In this document: positions 15,474 through 23,748 of the stretch, piece by piece
Layout: every line of letters begins with the position of its first letter
How positions within the stretch are numbered: position 1 is the first letter of the stretch
Source of the DNA: JAVBLT01 sp031553315
GTDB lineage: Bacteria > Verrucomicrobiota > Kiritimatiellia > RFP12 > DVOR01
Assembly: GCA_031553315.1 (NCBI GenBank)
Contig: JAVBLT010000054.1
Location: forward strand, 1 to 33,198
Direction of reading: 5' to 3'
DNA length: 33,198 nt
Translations under genes and position numbers: made by a program
Notes under the pieces: generated by a model
Database searches by the model: none
What the model was told of the DNA's origin: nothing
What the model saw: only the letters and a program-made list of their open reading frames with translations

Positions 15474-16797
15474 CTACAGATTGCCGCTCTCAAGGCGCAG
15501 CGCCGTTTTGGCCAAACGGGCAAGAACGGTCTCTTTGCCCAGAATGGCGAGCATTTCGAAGAGGCCGGGGCCTTCGGTGAGCCCCGAAACGGCCACGCGC
15601 ACGGGGTGAACGAGCGCGCCCATGCCGCAGCCTTTGGCTTCGCCAAGGGCGCGAAGCGCGGCTTCGGTGTTTTCCGCGGTAAACGAAGGAAGCTCGGCAA
15701 ACGCACGACCGATTTCTTCAAGAAGGGCGGCGGTTCCTTCGGGTTTGAGGCGCTTTTCAACGGCTTTGGGGTCGAAGGTGTAATCGTCGGTGAAGAAGTA
15801 GGCGCAGTTGCCGGGGAGGTCGTTGAGGGTTTTGGTGCGGGGCTGGATCTGGGCTTCAACGGTTTCGGGGGCGCCGTGAAGCGGGGCGGGGGGAAGGCCG
15901 GCGGCGGCGAGGCGGGCGGTGAAGAGGGGGCGCCAGGTTTCGGGGGGAAGGCGGGAGATGTATTCGCCGTTCATCCAGGTGAGCTTCTTCATGTCGAAAC
16001 GGGCGGCGCTTTGTTTGCAGCGCTCGAAGGTGAAGGCTTCGACCATTTCGGCGCGGGTCATGAGCTCGCGGTCGTCGCCGGGGGCCCAGCCGAGGAGGGC
16101 GAGGAAGTTGAAGAGGGCTTCGGGGAGGTAGCCCGTTTCGCGGAACTCGCCGACGAAGGCCGAACCGTCGCGCTTGGAATAGGGTTTGCCCATGTGGTTG
16201 ACGATCATGGGCAGGTGGGCGTAGTCGGGGGGGGGGGGCGCCGAGGGCTTTGAAGAGGGGGATGTGCTTGAAGGTGTTTTCCACATGGTCGTCGCCGCGG
16301 ATGATGTGGGTGATGCCCTGGGTGATGTCGTCGACGACGTTGCCGAGGTGAAAGACGGGGGAACCGTCGGAGCGGACGATGACGTAGTCCTGGGTATCGG
16401 CGGCTTTTTTGCGCATGAGGCCTTTGACGTGGTCGTTGAATTCGAGGGTGCCTTCGGTGGGCATGCGGAAGATGATGCACGCGCCGGCGCCGCCCTTGTT
16501 GTCGCGGTAGGCGTGGCCGGAGGCGAGGAGGCGCTCGGCGGCGGCGAGGTGTTTTTCGCGCTGGCTGGTCTGGTAGACGATGGGTTCGTCGTAATCCAGG
16601 CCCATCCAGGCCATGCAGTCGAGCAGGGTGTGGATGGCTTGGGGTGTGGAGCGGGCGAGGTCGGTGTCTTCAATGCGCAGGAGGAATTTTCCGCCGGTGT
16701 GGCGGGCGTAGAGCCAGTTGAAGATGGCGGCGCGGATGTTGCCGATGTGGACGTTGCCTGTGGGGCTGGGTGCGAAGCGGACGCGGGGTGTGCTCAT
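15474..16797 (-). CDS. gltX: Glutamyl-tRNA synthetase, frameshifted by one extra base in a C12 tract
   Basis: Charges tRNA with glutamate in the cytosol; about 440 residues when the frame is restored. Start ATG 16797 gives MSTPRVRFAPSPTGNVHIGN with the class I HIGH-type motif at H17-N20. FEEDT-region equivalents follow (LLRIEDTDLARS). The frame is broken at G12 on the plus strand (16227-16238). Upstream it reads FKALGAPPP, then garbage; the other frame resumes with DYAHLPMIVNHMGKPYSKRDG, which carries the KMSKS-type site (YSKR). Removing one C restores GAPPPDYAH, matching the usual GAPxPxYAH of the family. As the gene is normally essential, a homopolymer sequencing or assembly error is likelier than true loss. 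The ribosome site is weak. A C-terminal anticodon-binding region is present. Confidence 0.93.
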
Positions 16798-16898
16798 AGG
16801 TGCTTTCAATGGGTTGAGGGTGAACGGTTGACGGCGCGCTCGCCCGGGAATGAAAAAAGGGAGGCCGAAAAGGTGCGCGGGGCGGGCTTTCAACGCGG

Positions 16899-16923
16899 AA
16901 CACCTGCCGGGCGGGCAGGTGTT
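16899..16923 (-). terminator. Strong hairpin after the small lipoprotein gene
   Basis: AACACCTGCC (16899-16908) and GGCAGGTGTT (16914-16923) form a perfect 10-bp stem with a 5-nt loop. It starts 8 nt past the lipoprotein stop. No T-tract follows on either strand, so it is either a weak or factor-dependent terminator or an mRNA 3'-end stabiliser. Confidence 0.5.
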
Positions 16924-16930
16924 CGCAGGT

Positions 16931-17104
16931 TTACTGGTAGCGGTCCGTCATGCTGCCGGGCAGGGGGATGGTGCCTTCCCAGGGCGCGGGGGTGGACCAG
17001 GGAAGGTCGGTTTCGGCGGGGGTGTCGCTCATGCAGCCGGAAAGACCGGCGAGGATGAGCAGGAGCGCTCCCGCGAAGATCAGCTTAGAGGTAAAATACA
17101 ACAT
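16931..17104 (-). CDS. Small lipoprotein coupled to the coiled-coil membrane gene
   Basis: 57 residues from ATG 17104. The sequence MLYFTSKLIFAGALLLILAG is followed by a lipobox ending at Cys24 (LSGC). The mature part is about 34 residues, acidic and Pro-rich, and ends DRYQ. The gene begins inside the last 20 nt of the upstream coiled-coil gene in another frame, so translation is probably coupled and no separate ribosome site is needed. A strong hairpin follows the stop. The lipobox and the overlap support it as a real gene. It may anchor or cap the coiled-coil protein at the outer membrane; this is inference. Confidence 0.7.
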   Translation of the reverse strand: MLYFTSKLIFAGALLLILAGLSGCMSDTPAETDLPWSTPAPWEGTIPLPGSMTDRYQ

Positions 17105-18179
17105 CGCCGGGTTCGATTTTGTCTTGCTGCCAATCGTTGAGGATTTCGCAGACGATGAGGTTGCTGTTGGCGGTGATCATGCGCATGCGGAGCTTGCCGA
17201 CGATGCCGTCGGCCTTGCCGGGATGCTGCACGAGCAGTTCGTTGGTGGGAAGGGGTTTGGCCTGCTCGGCGGTGCCGACGAATTCTTCGCGGACTTCGTC
17301 GGGAACGCGGATGATGGCGAATTTGAGCTGGTTGTTGGAGGAGATGACTTCGCCTTTGACGCCGGCGGTGAGGTTGACTGCGCCGACGATGCCGGGGCCT
17401 GTTCCGATGGTGAGCTTTTCGATCTGGAGCTTGGCGTCGGCGAGGTCGCCTTCGAGGGTTTCCACTTTCTCGGCGAGGGCGTCGCGCTCGGTGGCGATTT
17501 CGGCCTTTTCGTTTTCAAGGCTTGAAATGGTGCCGGTGAGGGTCTGGATCTTGCTGTTGAGCTCGGCGATGGTGGCGTTGAGCTGGTCGATCTGGGCGCG
17601 GAGCTCCACGAGGGTGGCTTTGTCTTTGCGGGCGTCTTTCTTGAGCTCGTTGTACTGGCCGATGGTGGTGTCGAGCTCTTCGCGGACTTTTTTAAGCTCG
17701 GCGCGGATGCTGTTGAGGAGGCTGAACTGGGCGGAGGCGCGGGCTTTGACGTCGTCGAGCACTTTCTGCATGGGGGCGTCGGCGGTGTTTTTGCGGCCGG
17801 CGGTGAGGCGGGGATTGCCTTCGGCGTCGAGCGCGTAGACGGCGCGGAGATCGGCGGTGCGGTTGGCGATGTTGAAGGTGGCGGGGGCGGTGAGCTCGTA
17901 TTCGTATTTGTAGGTATCCCAGAATTCGGAGCGGGTGGGCGTCTCGACCTGGGTGGCGGTCACGTCGTCGACATCTTTGGCGGTGAACTCGGGAACGACG
18001 GCCGGTTTGGCCGGATCGGAGGCTTCAAAGGTTTTGGCCACGGTGATGATGTTTTGCTCAAGCACGTTGGCGCGGTCGATCAAAACGTCTCGTTTGCCGG
18101 AAAGCTTGCTTGCAAAAAAGAGGGCAGCGCCATTCATGCAAAGAATGAGGATGACCAAAATGCGTAAGGCAATGTTCAT
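17085..18179 (-). CDS. Membrane-anchored coiled-coil protein of unknown function
   Basis: 364 residues. One N-terminal helix (about 5-25, ILVILILCMNGAALFFASKL) is followed by a linker and a long heptad-like coiled coil (about 150-275, rich in Leu, Glu, Lys and Ala). A compact C-terminal beta-type domain (about 280-364) contains GEVISSNNQLKFAIIRV and ends GDVVFYL. The layout is typical of periplasmic envelope-spanning or scaffold proteins. AAGGG lies about 6 nt before ATG. Codon use is mixed G/C, suggesting good expression. It overlaps the start of a 57-residue lipoprotein gene. I do not recognise the family. Confidence 0.85.
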   Translation of the reverse strand: MNIALRILVILILCMNGAALFFASKLSGKRDVLIDRANVLEQNIITVAKTFEASDPAKPAVVPEFTAKDVDDVTATQVETPTRSEFWDTYKYEYELTAPATFNIANRTADLRAVYALDAEGNPRLTAGRKNTADAPMQKVLDDVKARASAQFSLLNSIRAELKKVREELDTTIGQYNELKKDARKDKATLVELRAQIDQLNATIAELNSKIQTLTGTISSLENEKAEIATERDALAEKVETLEGDLADAKLQIEKLTIGTGPGIVGAVNLTAGVKGEVISSNNQLKFAIIRVPDEVREEFVGTAEQAKPLPTNELLVQHPGKADGIVGKLRMRMITANSNLIVCEILNDWQQDKIEPGDVVFYL

Positions 18180-18224
18180 AATAAACCCTTTTCTGAAACT
18201 GTCGATACCCTAACGAATACACCT

Positions 18225-18254
18225 AGCTTACACGAAATTCAGAAAACTTTGCAA
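18225..18254 (-). promoter_or_regulatory. Weak candidate promoter of the coiled-coil protein gene
   Basis: On the minus strand, TTGCAA (18254-18249), an 18-nt spacer and TAAGCT (18230-18225). The position, about 45 nt before the ATG at 18179, is reasonable, but the -10 match is poor. Confidence 0.35.
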
Positions 18255-18288
18255 TAAGAAAGTGTTTTATTTTTCGCATGGGGTGAAA

Positions 18289-19836
18289 TCACGATTGAAG
18301 GAGGAGTTTTTTGAGGGCGTCGACGTGTTGCCGGCGGGGGGCTTCGGCGGGGATGAGGGTGATGCGCAGGCGGGCGAGGTCGGCGAGGCGGGTATCCTGG
18401 TCGGGGGGGGTGAGGAGGAGGACGGGGAGCTTGGCGAGGTGGGGCTGATCGCGGATTTGCAGGGCGATTTCGCCGGCGGAGGCGGCGAGGGTGGAGGCGT
18501 CGAGCAGGAGGAGGGCGGGGGGGCTCTGGAGGCAGTTGCGCAGGATCATGCGGCAATCGGGATCGGGGCGGGTGCCGAAGCCGAGGGAGGAGGCGAGGTC
18601 GGCGAGGGTCTGGAGGCGGGCGGGATCGGTGGAGGCAATGTAGACCTGGGGCGGTTCGGCGGCGGGCAGGCGCAGGTCGATGCGGGTGCCGGCGGTGGCG
18701 CCGGGCACGGGGCTTTGAATGGTCATGGCGCCGCCGTGCAGGTCGATGATCTCGCGGACGATGGCGAGACCCAGGCCGGTGCCGGCGATGTGATCGCCCA
18801 CGCGGAAGTAGCGCCGGGCGACTTGGGGCAGGGCTTCGGGGGGAATGCCGATGCCGTTGTCGTCGACGGTGACGCGGATGCGGGTGGGGTTTTCGGGGTC
18901 GAGGCCGGTGGTGATGGCGACGGCGCCGCCTTCGGGGGTGAATTTGACGGCGTTGGCGATGATGTTGAAGAAGACGCGTTCGAGTTTCTGGCGGTCGGCG
19001 CCGGTGAAGTATTCGCGGGGGGTCTCGTGGCGGGTGAGGGTGATGGATTTGGCTTCGGCCTGAATGCGGAGCACGTCGACCACGGTCTGGATGAGGGTGT
19101 TGAGGGGGACGGTGGTGAGGGTGAGGGTGAGGGTGTGGTTTTCGATCTGGCGCAGGTCGAGGATGTCGTTGACGGTGGTCATGAGGCGCTGGGCGTCGAT
19201 CTGAAGGCGTTCGAGGTAGGCGATGGCTTTGTCGGGGAGGGGGCCGGCGACGCCTCTGAGCATGTTGTTGACGGCGTAGATCATGGAGGTGAGGGGGGTG
19301 CGCAGCTCGTGGGAGACGTTGGAGACGAATTCCATGCGGTCGCGGTCGTTTTTGCGGAGGCGTTCGACGGCTTCTTCGAGGCGTTGTTTGGATTCGGTGC
19401 GCAGGGTGATGTCGCGCACGCAGAAGAGGTAGTGGCCTTTGCCGGGAAGGGAGCGGCTGACGGCGGTCTCGGCGACGAAGGAGGTGTTGTCGAAGCGTTT
19501 GGCGCGGCATTCGAGCACGAGGAAGGGGTGATCCTGGAGGCGGGCGCCGACTTCGGTCATCATGCGGGAGGGGTTGCAGGTGAAGAGGGTGTGGATGTAG
19601 TGGCCGTGGAGGGAATCGGAGGGGGGGGCGCGGAAGAAGTCGATGGCGCGCCAGTTGCAGTCGAGGATCACGCCGTCGGGGCCGGTGATGAAGGTGGCGT
19701 CGTAAATGGCGTCGAGGATGGGTTCGTGGGGGAAGGAGGCGGGGGCGGCTTTGGGGGCGGGGTCGGCGCTTGGGCTGAAGGGAAGGGAGATGTGGATGGT
19801 GGTGGGCGGCGGGGTGTGGGGCATGGGGGACCTCAT
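18289..19836 (-). CDS. Soluble PAS histidine kinase with degenerate C-terminal receiver
   Basis: 515 residues with no membrane helix, so cytosolic. A PAS domain (about 36-145) includes ATFITGPDGVILDCNWRAI. The H-box is VSNVSHELRTPLTSMIYAV (H176). The ATPase domain has NIIANAVKFTPEGG, DDNGIGIPPEA and GTGLGLAIVREI, all intact. The last 120 residues fold like a receiver (VYIASTDPARL, LLLLDAST, LPVLLLTPP). However, the N-terminal acidic pair is reduced to STD and the conserved Lys-Pro is replaced (LIPAEAP), so it is probably a pseudo-receiver for protein contacts. The ATG overlaps the DUF4340 gene stop (ATGA), making it the last gene of a long operon. No partner regulator is adjacent. Confidence 0.9.
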   Translation of the reverse strand: MRSPMPHTPPPTTIHISLPFSPSADPAPKAAPASFPHEPILDAIYDATFITGPDGVILDCNWRAIDFFRAPPSDSLHGHYIHTLFTCNPSRMMTEVGARLQDHPFLVLECRAKRFDNTSFVAETAVSRSLPGKGHYLFCVRDITLRTESKQRLEEAVERLRKNDRDRMEFVSNVSHELRTPLTSMIYAVNNMLRGVAGPLPDKAIAYLERLQIDAQRLMTTVNDILDLRQIENHTLTLTLTTVPLNTLIQTVVDVLRIQAEAKSITLTRHETPREYFTGADRQKLERVFFNIIANAVKFTPEGGAVAITTGLDPENPTRIRVTVDDNGIGIPPEALPQVARRYFRVGDHIAGTGLGLAIVREIIDLHGGAMTIQSPVPGATAGTRIDLRLPAAEPPQVYIASTDPARLQTLADLASSLGFGTRPDPDCRMILRNCLQSPPALLLLDASTLAASAGEIALQIRDQPHLAKLPVLLLTPPDQDTRLADLARLRITLIPAEAPRRQHVDALKKLLLQS

Positions 19837-21674
19837 TCGTTGCTGAGGGGGCGCTCAAGGAGCTGGGTGGTGCGGGCGTCGAGGAGATACACGAGGTTGT
19901 GGCCGCGGAGGAGGGCGTAGCAGCCGCCGTCGAGCGGGAGGCGCTGGCCGAGGAGGAGGGTTTTGCGCAGGGCGCCGTCGGTCTCCACGTCGAGGGTGAT
20001 TTCGAGCCAGGGGGCGGCGAGGCCGAAGGCGGGGAGTTCGTCGCGCGCGGCGGTGAGCTGGTGGACGACTTTTTCGGCGCGCAGCTCGGCGAAGGCGCTG
20101 ATCCAGGCGTCGAGCACGTCTTCATTGAGGTATTGGCTGACGCTGTTTTCGAGGCGCCAGGGGCTTTGTTCGTGGTCGCGGGCGATGATTTCGGTTTCGT
20201 TTCCGCGTGTGACGGTGACGCGCCTGATCAGCCCCGAGGGCAGGGAGAGGATGGTGCGGCTGATGAGGGCGGGGTCGAGGGCGCCTTCGAGGAGGGCGGG
20301 GGGCACATTGGTCGCGGGGAGGGAAAAATCGGGTCCCGATCCGTTGAGGCGCAGGTGGAGGATGCCTTCGGTCTCAGGCGAGCGGTAAAGGGAGAAGGCG
20401 GTGGCGGAGGGGCCGTCTTGGATGCGCACGCTGGCGAGGGCGGTTCCCGCCTCGGGGGCGATGGCCGCGGCGTAGGCGGGGGTGAGCAGGTCGCCGCGCA
20501 GGTTGGCGATGGCGGCGATGAGGCTGTTGACGGCGGCGGTATCGGCTTTGTTTTCGATGGGGCTTTTGACGGACCACTGGCCGTTGGTCTGCACGAGGTC
20601 GACCTGGGTGGCGCCGGTGCGGTAGCTGAGGGCGGCGGGCGCGCGGCCGAGGGTGGTGAACACGCGGCGGTTGCGCAGGGCGAAGAGACCGTCTTCCCCC
20701 ACGAGGTCGAGGGTGGAGCGGTTCACGAGGACGATGGCCTGCCGGCGGTCGAGCAGGGCGTAGACGAGGCCGGGGTCTTCGGCGGAGGCGCGGCCGAAAC
20801 GCAGGCGGATGGGGGCGCGGCGGTCGAGGGCGCGGATCTGGAGCTGAAGGGCCTGTTCGTCGTCGAGGCCGTAGCGGGCGAGGCGGGCGCGGAGGGCGGC
20901 TTCGGGCTCGGGAGGGTCGCCGGGGGCGGGCCAGATGTAGCGCTCGACGGGGGCCTGGAGGAGCTTGCGGAGCACGTCGATCACGTGGGCGTCTTCAAGG
21001 GGAAGGGTCACGGGCTGGTTGACCTGCCAGCCGGCGTCGGTGCGCATGAGGCGGACGTAGGGGCGGCCCGGCGCGCGCCATTCCATGGCGGTGATGTGCC
21101 GGGGCTGTTCCTGGAGGAGGCGCTTCTGGCGGATGTCGGCCACGGAATCGGGGAGGGCTTCGCGCAGGTCGAGGGGGAGGGTGAGGGCGGTGTCGCCGGG
21201 GATGAGGCGGCCGTAGCTCTCGCCCAGCCCGGAGGTGGGCAGGGCGGCGCCGATGCGGCAGGTCACGGCGCGCGCGCCGGCGGAAAGGGTGAGGTCGGGT
21301 GTGAGGCGGGCGGGGCGGTCGAGGCCGAAGCGCTGGGTCTCGCGCAGGCCGGCCGGCTCGGGCAGGGCAAAGGCTTCGCGGATGCGGATCCCTTCGCAGA
21401 CGTCGAGAAAGCGGGCGATCCAGGCGTGGTCGGCGTCGGCATGGAGGGGTTGGAGGATCTGCCAGGAGCCGTCGGTCTTGCGCAGGTCGAGGGGGGGCAT
21501 CTCGCCGCCGAAATCGATGGCCACGCGGTCGACGTCTTGAAAGGGCAGATCAAAGAGCGGCTCGCCGCGCAAATCGGGCGGGCGGGCGCTTCCGGTCAGG
21601 CGCAGGGTGAGGAGGAGCGCGGCGGCGGCGGCAATGGCGACCAGCAGGAGGGTGATGTGGCGGCGGGCGTTCAC
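19833..21674 (-). CDS. DUF4340-domain membrane protein
   Basis: 613 residues from GTG 21674, whose GTGA overlaps the stop of the GldG-like gene; this start gives NARRH before a clear helix (about 8-26). The large soluble part has repeated modules with the DUF4340 feel: DLRKTDGSWQILQP, RTDAGWQVNQP and VQTNGQWSVKSP, each a W-containing strand after a Lys/Thr/Asp turn. DUF4340 proteins usually sit beside GldG-like auxiliary proteins of ABC transporters, as here, and are thought to act in the periplasm. No ATPase or permease gene is adjacent. It is coupled at both ends (GTGA upstream, ATGA downstream to the kinase), so dose is tied to both neighbours. Family fair; function unknown. Confidence 0.8.
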   Translation of the reverse strand: MNARRHITLLLVAIAAAAALLLTLRLTGSARPPDLRGEPLFDLPFQDVDRVAIDFGGEMPPLDLRKTDGSWQILQPLHADADHAWIARFLDVCEGIRIREAFALPEPAGLRETQRFGLDRPARLTPDLTLSAGARAVTCRIGAALPTSGLGESYGRLIPGDTALTLPLDLREALPDSVADIRQKRLLQEQPRHITAMEWRAPGRPYVRLMRTDAGWQVNQPVTLPLEDAHVIDVLRKLLQAPVERYIWPAPGDPPEPEAALRARLARYGLDDEQALQLQIRALDRRAPIRLRFGRASAEDPGLVYALLDRRQAIVLVNRSTLDLVGEDGLFALRNRRVFTTLGRAPAALSYRTGATQVDLVQTNGQWSVKSPIENKADTAAVNSLIAAIANLRGDLLTPAYAAAIAPEAGTALASVRIQDGPSATAFSLYRSPETEGILHLRLNGSGPDFSLPATNVPPALLEGALDPALISRTILSLPSGLIRRVTVTRGNETEIIARDHEQSPWRLENSVSQYLNEDVLDAWISAFAELRAEKVVHQLTAARDELPAFGLAAPWLEITLDVETDGALRKTLLLGQRLPLDGGCYALLRGHNLVYLLDARTTQLLERPLSNE

Positions 21675-23104
21675 GGCAGGAGCCTCCGCCTGCCGAGCAG
21701 GGTGATCGCGAGGAGCGCAAAGGCGGGCAGGCCGAGGGCGGCGGCAGCCAGGAGGGCGACCCAGCGGTCGTGGGTCATGGCGGTGGCGAGCATGCGGTCG
21801 GCGCCGCGCGAAAGCGAACGCCCGGCGTCGATGCCGGCCAGCCACTGCACGCAGTTGAGGAAGAAATCGCGGTTGGCGGTGGTGCGGCCGGCGAGGATGT
21901 TGTTGGAAACGAAGGCGGTTTCGCCGACCACGATGAGGCGCCCGGGGCGGTAGGCCAAATCGGCGGCGACCTGGCCGCCGCGCTCGGAGGCGATGGCGAC
22001 GGGTCGGTCGCCTTCGGCGGTGGCGATGCTGACGAGGGGCGTGACCTGGAGGCGGTCGTCGCCGGCGAGGTCGTCGGCCGAGGCCGGCTCCACCGTGCGG
22101 GCGGCGCCGAAGAGGAGGGTGGCGCTGGCGAAGTTGCGGGTGACGGGGTGGTCGGCGTAGCGCGTGGCGAGGCTTTCGGCGCCGGCGATGGTCTTGGTGG
22201 AAAGGGCGAGGCGGGAGGTGGGGGAGATGCCCCAGAGGTTGAGGAGGCGGGAGAGGCCGGCGTCGCCGGTGGGGGGGAGGGTGAAGAGGAGGCGGCCGCC
22301 GCGGTTGAGGTAATCGTCGAGCCAGGCGCGTTCGTCGACGGTGAGAGGGTAGCGGGGGCCGAGCACGAGGAGCACATCGCAGCTTTCCGGCACGCCGCGC
22401 GCCTCAATGAGGTTGAGCGGGCTCACGGTGAAGCCTTCACGCTGCATTTCGCGGAGGATTCTGGAGTAGCCGCCGATGGGGTCGGAATCGGTCAGCGGGG
22501 CTTCGCTGTGGCCGGTGAGCCAGCAGATGCGCCCCCCTTCGGGGCGGGCGAGGCGGGCGATGGCGGCGGCGCAGGCGGCTTCGCCGAGGAAGCGCCCCAT
22601 CACGCTGCGGCGGCGGGCGCCGCCTTCGAAGACGCTGCCTTTGCCCGCCTCGGTCACAAGGTCGGCGAGGTCGACGAAGACGTGGCGGTTGCCGCGCTCG
22701 AAGAGGATGCCGTTGCTGTCGGCGCCAAGGGCGGCGAGGCGGGCCGCGCCGGCGGGGTTGCGGCGGGGATCCACGTATTCGATCTCAAACGCGGCGCCCA
22801 TCACCCCCGAGGAGGCGCGGGCAAGCGAACGCAGCAGGCGGCCCGATTGGCGGAAGGCGGGCGAATCGGCGGGGATCATGCAGGTGGCGCGGATGGTTCC
22901 CTGGGAATCGGTGAGGATTTCGCGGGTGCGGTCGGAGACGTTTTGCACATCGCCGAACGGCAGGATGAACAGGTGCGGGCCGCGCAGTGCCAGCATGTTG
23001 ACCAGCAGCGTGAGCACGGCGCCCAGGAACATGCAGGACAGGGCGCCGAAGATGGCTTTCCGGTTGCGTTTGCGAAGCTTCGCCTGGATGGCGGCGGGGT
23101 TCAT
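21671..23104 (-). CDS. GldG-like ABC transporter auxiliary protein
   Basis: 477 residues from ATG 23104. One N-terminal helix (about 18-40) and one C-terminal helix (about 447-472) flank a large periplasmic domain of the GldG/ABC_transp_aux type. Hallmarks are FILPFGDVQNVSDRTREIL, FEIEYVDPRRNP, the ICWLTGHSEAPL segment, VLLVLGPRYPLTVDERAWLDDYLNRGGRLL in part, and VVGETAFVSNN. In Bacteroidota GldG works with GldA and GldF in gliding and secretion; homologues in other phyla serve unknown transporters. Only GldG and DUF4340 are present here. The ATG overlaps the tmk stop (ATGA). The ATPase and permease must be encoded elsewhere, if they exist. Confidence 0.85.
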   Translation of the reverse strand: MNPAAIQAKLRKRNRKAIFGALSCMFLGAVLTLLVNMLALRGPHLFILPFGDVQNVSDRTREILTDSQGTIRATCMIPADSPAFRQSGRLLRSLARASSGVMGAAFEIEYVDPRRNPAGAARLAALGADSNGILFERGNRHVFVDLADLVTEAGKGSVFEGGARRRSVMGRFLGEAACAAAIARLARPEGGRICWLTGHSEAPLTDSDPIGGYSRILREMQREGFTVSPLNLIEARGVPESCDVLLVLGPRYPLTVDERAWLDDYLNRGGRLLFTLPPTGDAGLSRLLNLWGISPTSRLALSTKTIAGAESLATRYADHPVTRNFASATLLFGAARTVEPASADDLAGDDRLQVTPLVSIATAEGDRPVAIASERGGQVAADLAYRPGRLIVVGETAFVSNNILAGRTTANRDFFLNCVQWLAGIDAGRSLSRGADRMLATAMTHDRWVALLAAAALGLPAFALLAITLLGRRRLLP

Positions 23105-23748
23105 GCGCGGGGGCTCCGGGGTGAAAGGAGGGGGTGAAGGTGGGTTTGGATGGCGGCGGCCACGGCTTCGACCGGGCCGGAGGCATCGACCAACCGGATG
23201 CGGGCGGGATCTTCGCGGGCAAGCTCGAGAAAACCGGCGCGCAGGCGGGCGTGGAAGGCCGCGTGTTCGCGCTCGAAGCGGTCGGGGGCTTCGCCGCCGC
23301 GGTTTTCCACGCGCAAACGGCTCTCTTCGGGGGAAACATCGAGCAGAAACGTGAGGTCGGGCGCGAGGCCGCCGCGGGCGAATGCGTCGAGCGCGCGGAT
23401 TTCGGTCAGCGGGAGGCCGCGCCCGTAGCCTTGGTAGGCGAGGGTGGAATCGCTGAAACGGTCGCACAGCACCCAGGTTCCCCGGGCGAGGGCGGGGCGG
23501 ATCAGCGTCTCCACAAGGTGCGCGCGGCTGGCGAGAAAGAGCAGGAGCTCGGCGCGGGGGGCGGGGGGCTCGCCGGCGGCATCGTGCTGGAGCATGGGGC
23601 GGATGGCTTCGCCCAGGCGGGTGCCGCCGGGCTCGCGGGTCGCCACGGCGGCGATGCCCCGGGCCTGCAAAAAGGCGGCAAGGCGGGCGATGTGGGTGCT
23701 TTTTCCGCCGCCTTCGGGGCCCTCGAAGGTAATGAAGCGGCCGGTCAT
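23101..23748 (-). CDS. tmk: Thymidylate kinase
   Basis: 215 residues. It phosphorylates dTMP to dTDP in the cytosol. The P-loop is GPEGGGKST (10-18), the DR motif is in CDRFSDSTLAYQGYGRGL, and REPGGT is the substrate-binding segment. The lid region has RFERE. The start codon follows the cysS stop with no gap (TAA then ATG), and its own stop overlaps the GldG-like gene, so it is in the middle of the operon. Length is typical. Confidence 0.96.
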   Translation of the reverse strand: MTGRFITFEGPEGGGKSTHIARLAAFLQARGIAAVATREPGGTRLGEAIRPMLQHDAAGEPPAPRAELLLFLASRAHLVETLIRPALARGTWVLCDRFSDSTLAYQGYGRGLPLTEIRALDAFARGGLAPDLTFLLDVSPEESRLRVENRGGEAPDRFEREHAAFHARLRAGFLELAREDPARIRLVDASGPVEAVAAAIQTHLHPLLSPRSPRA

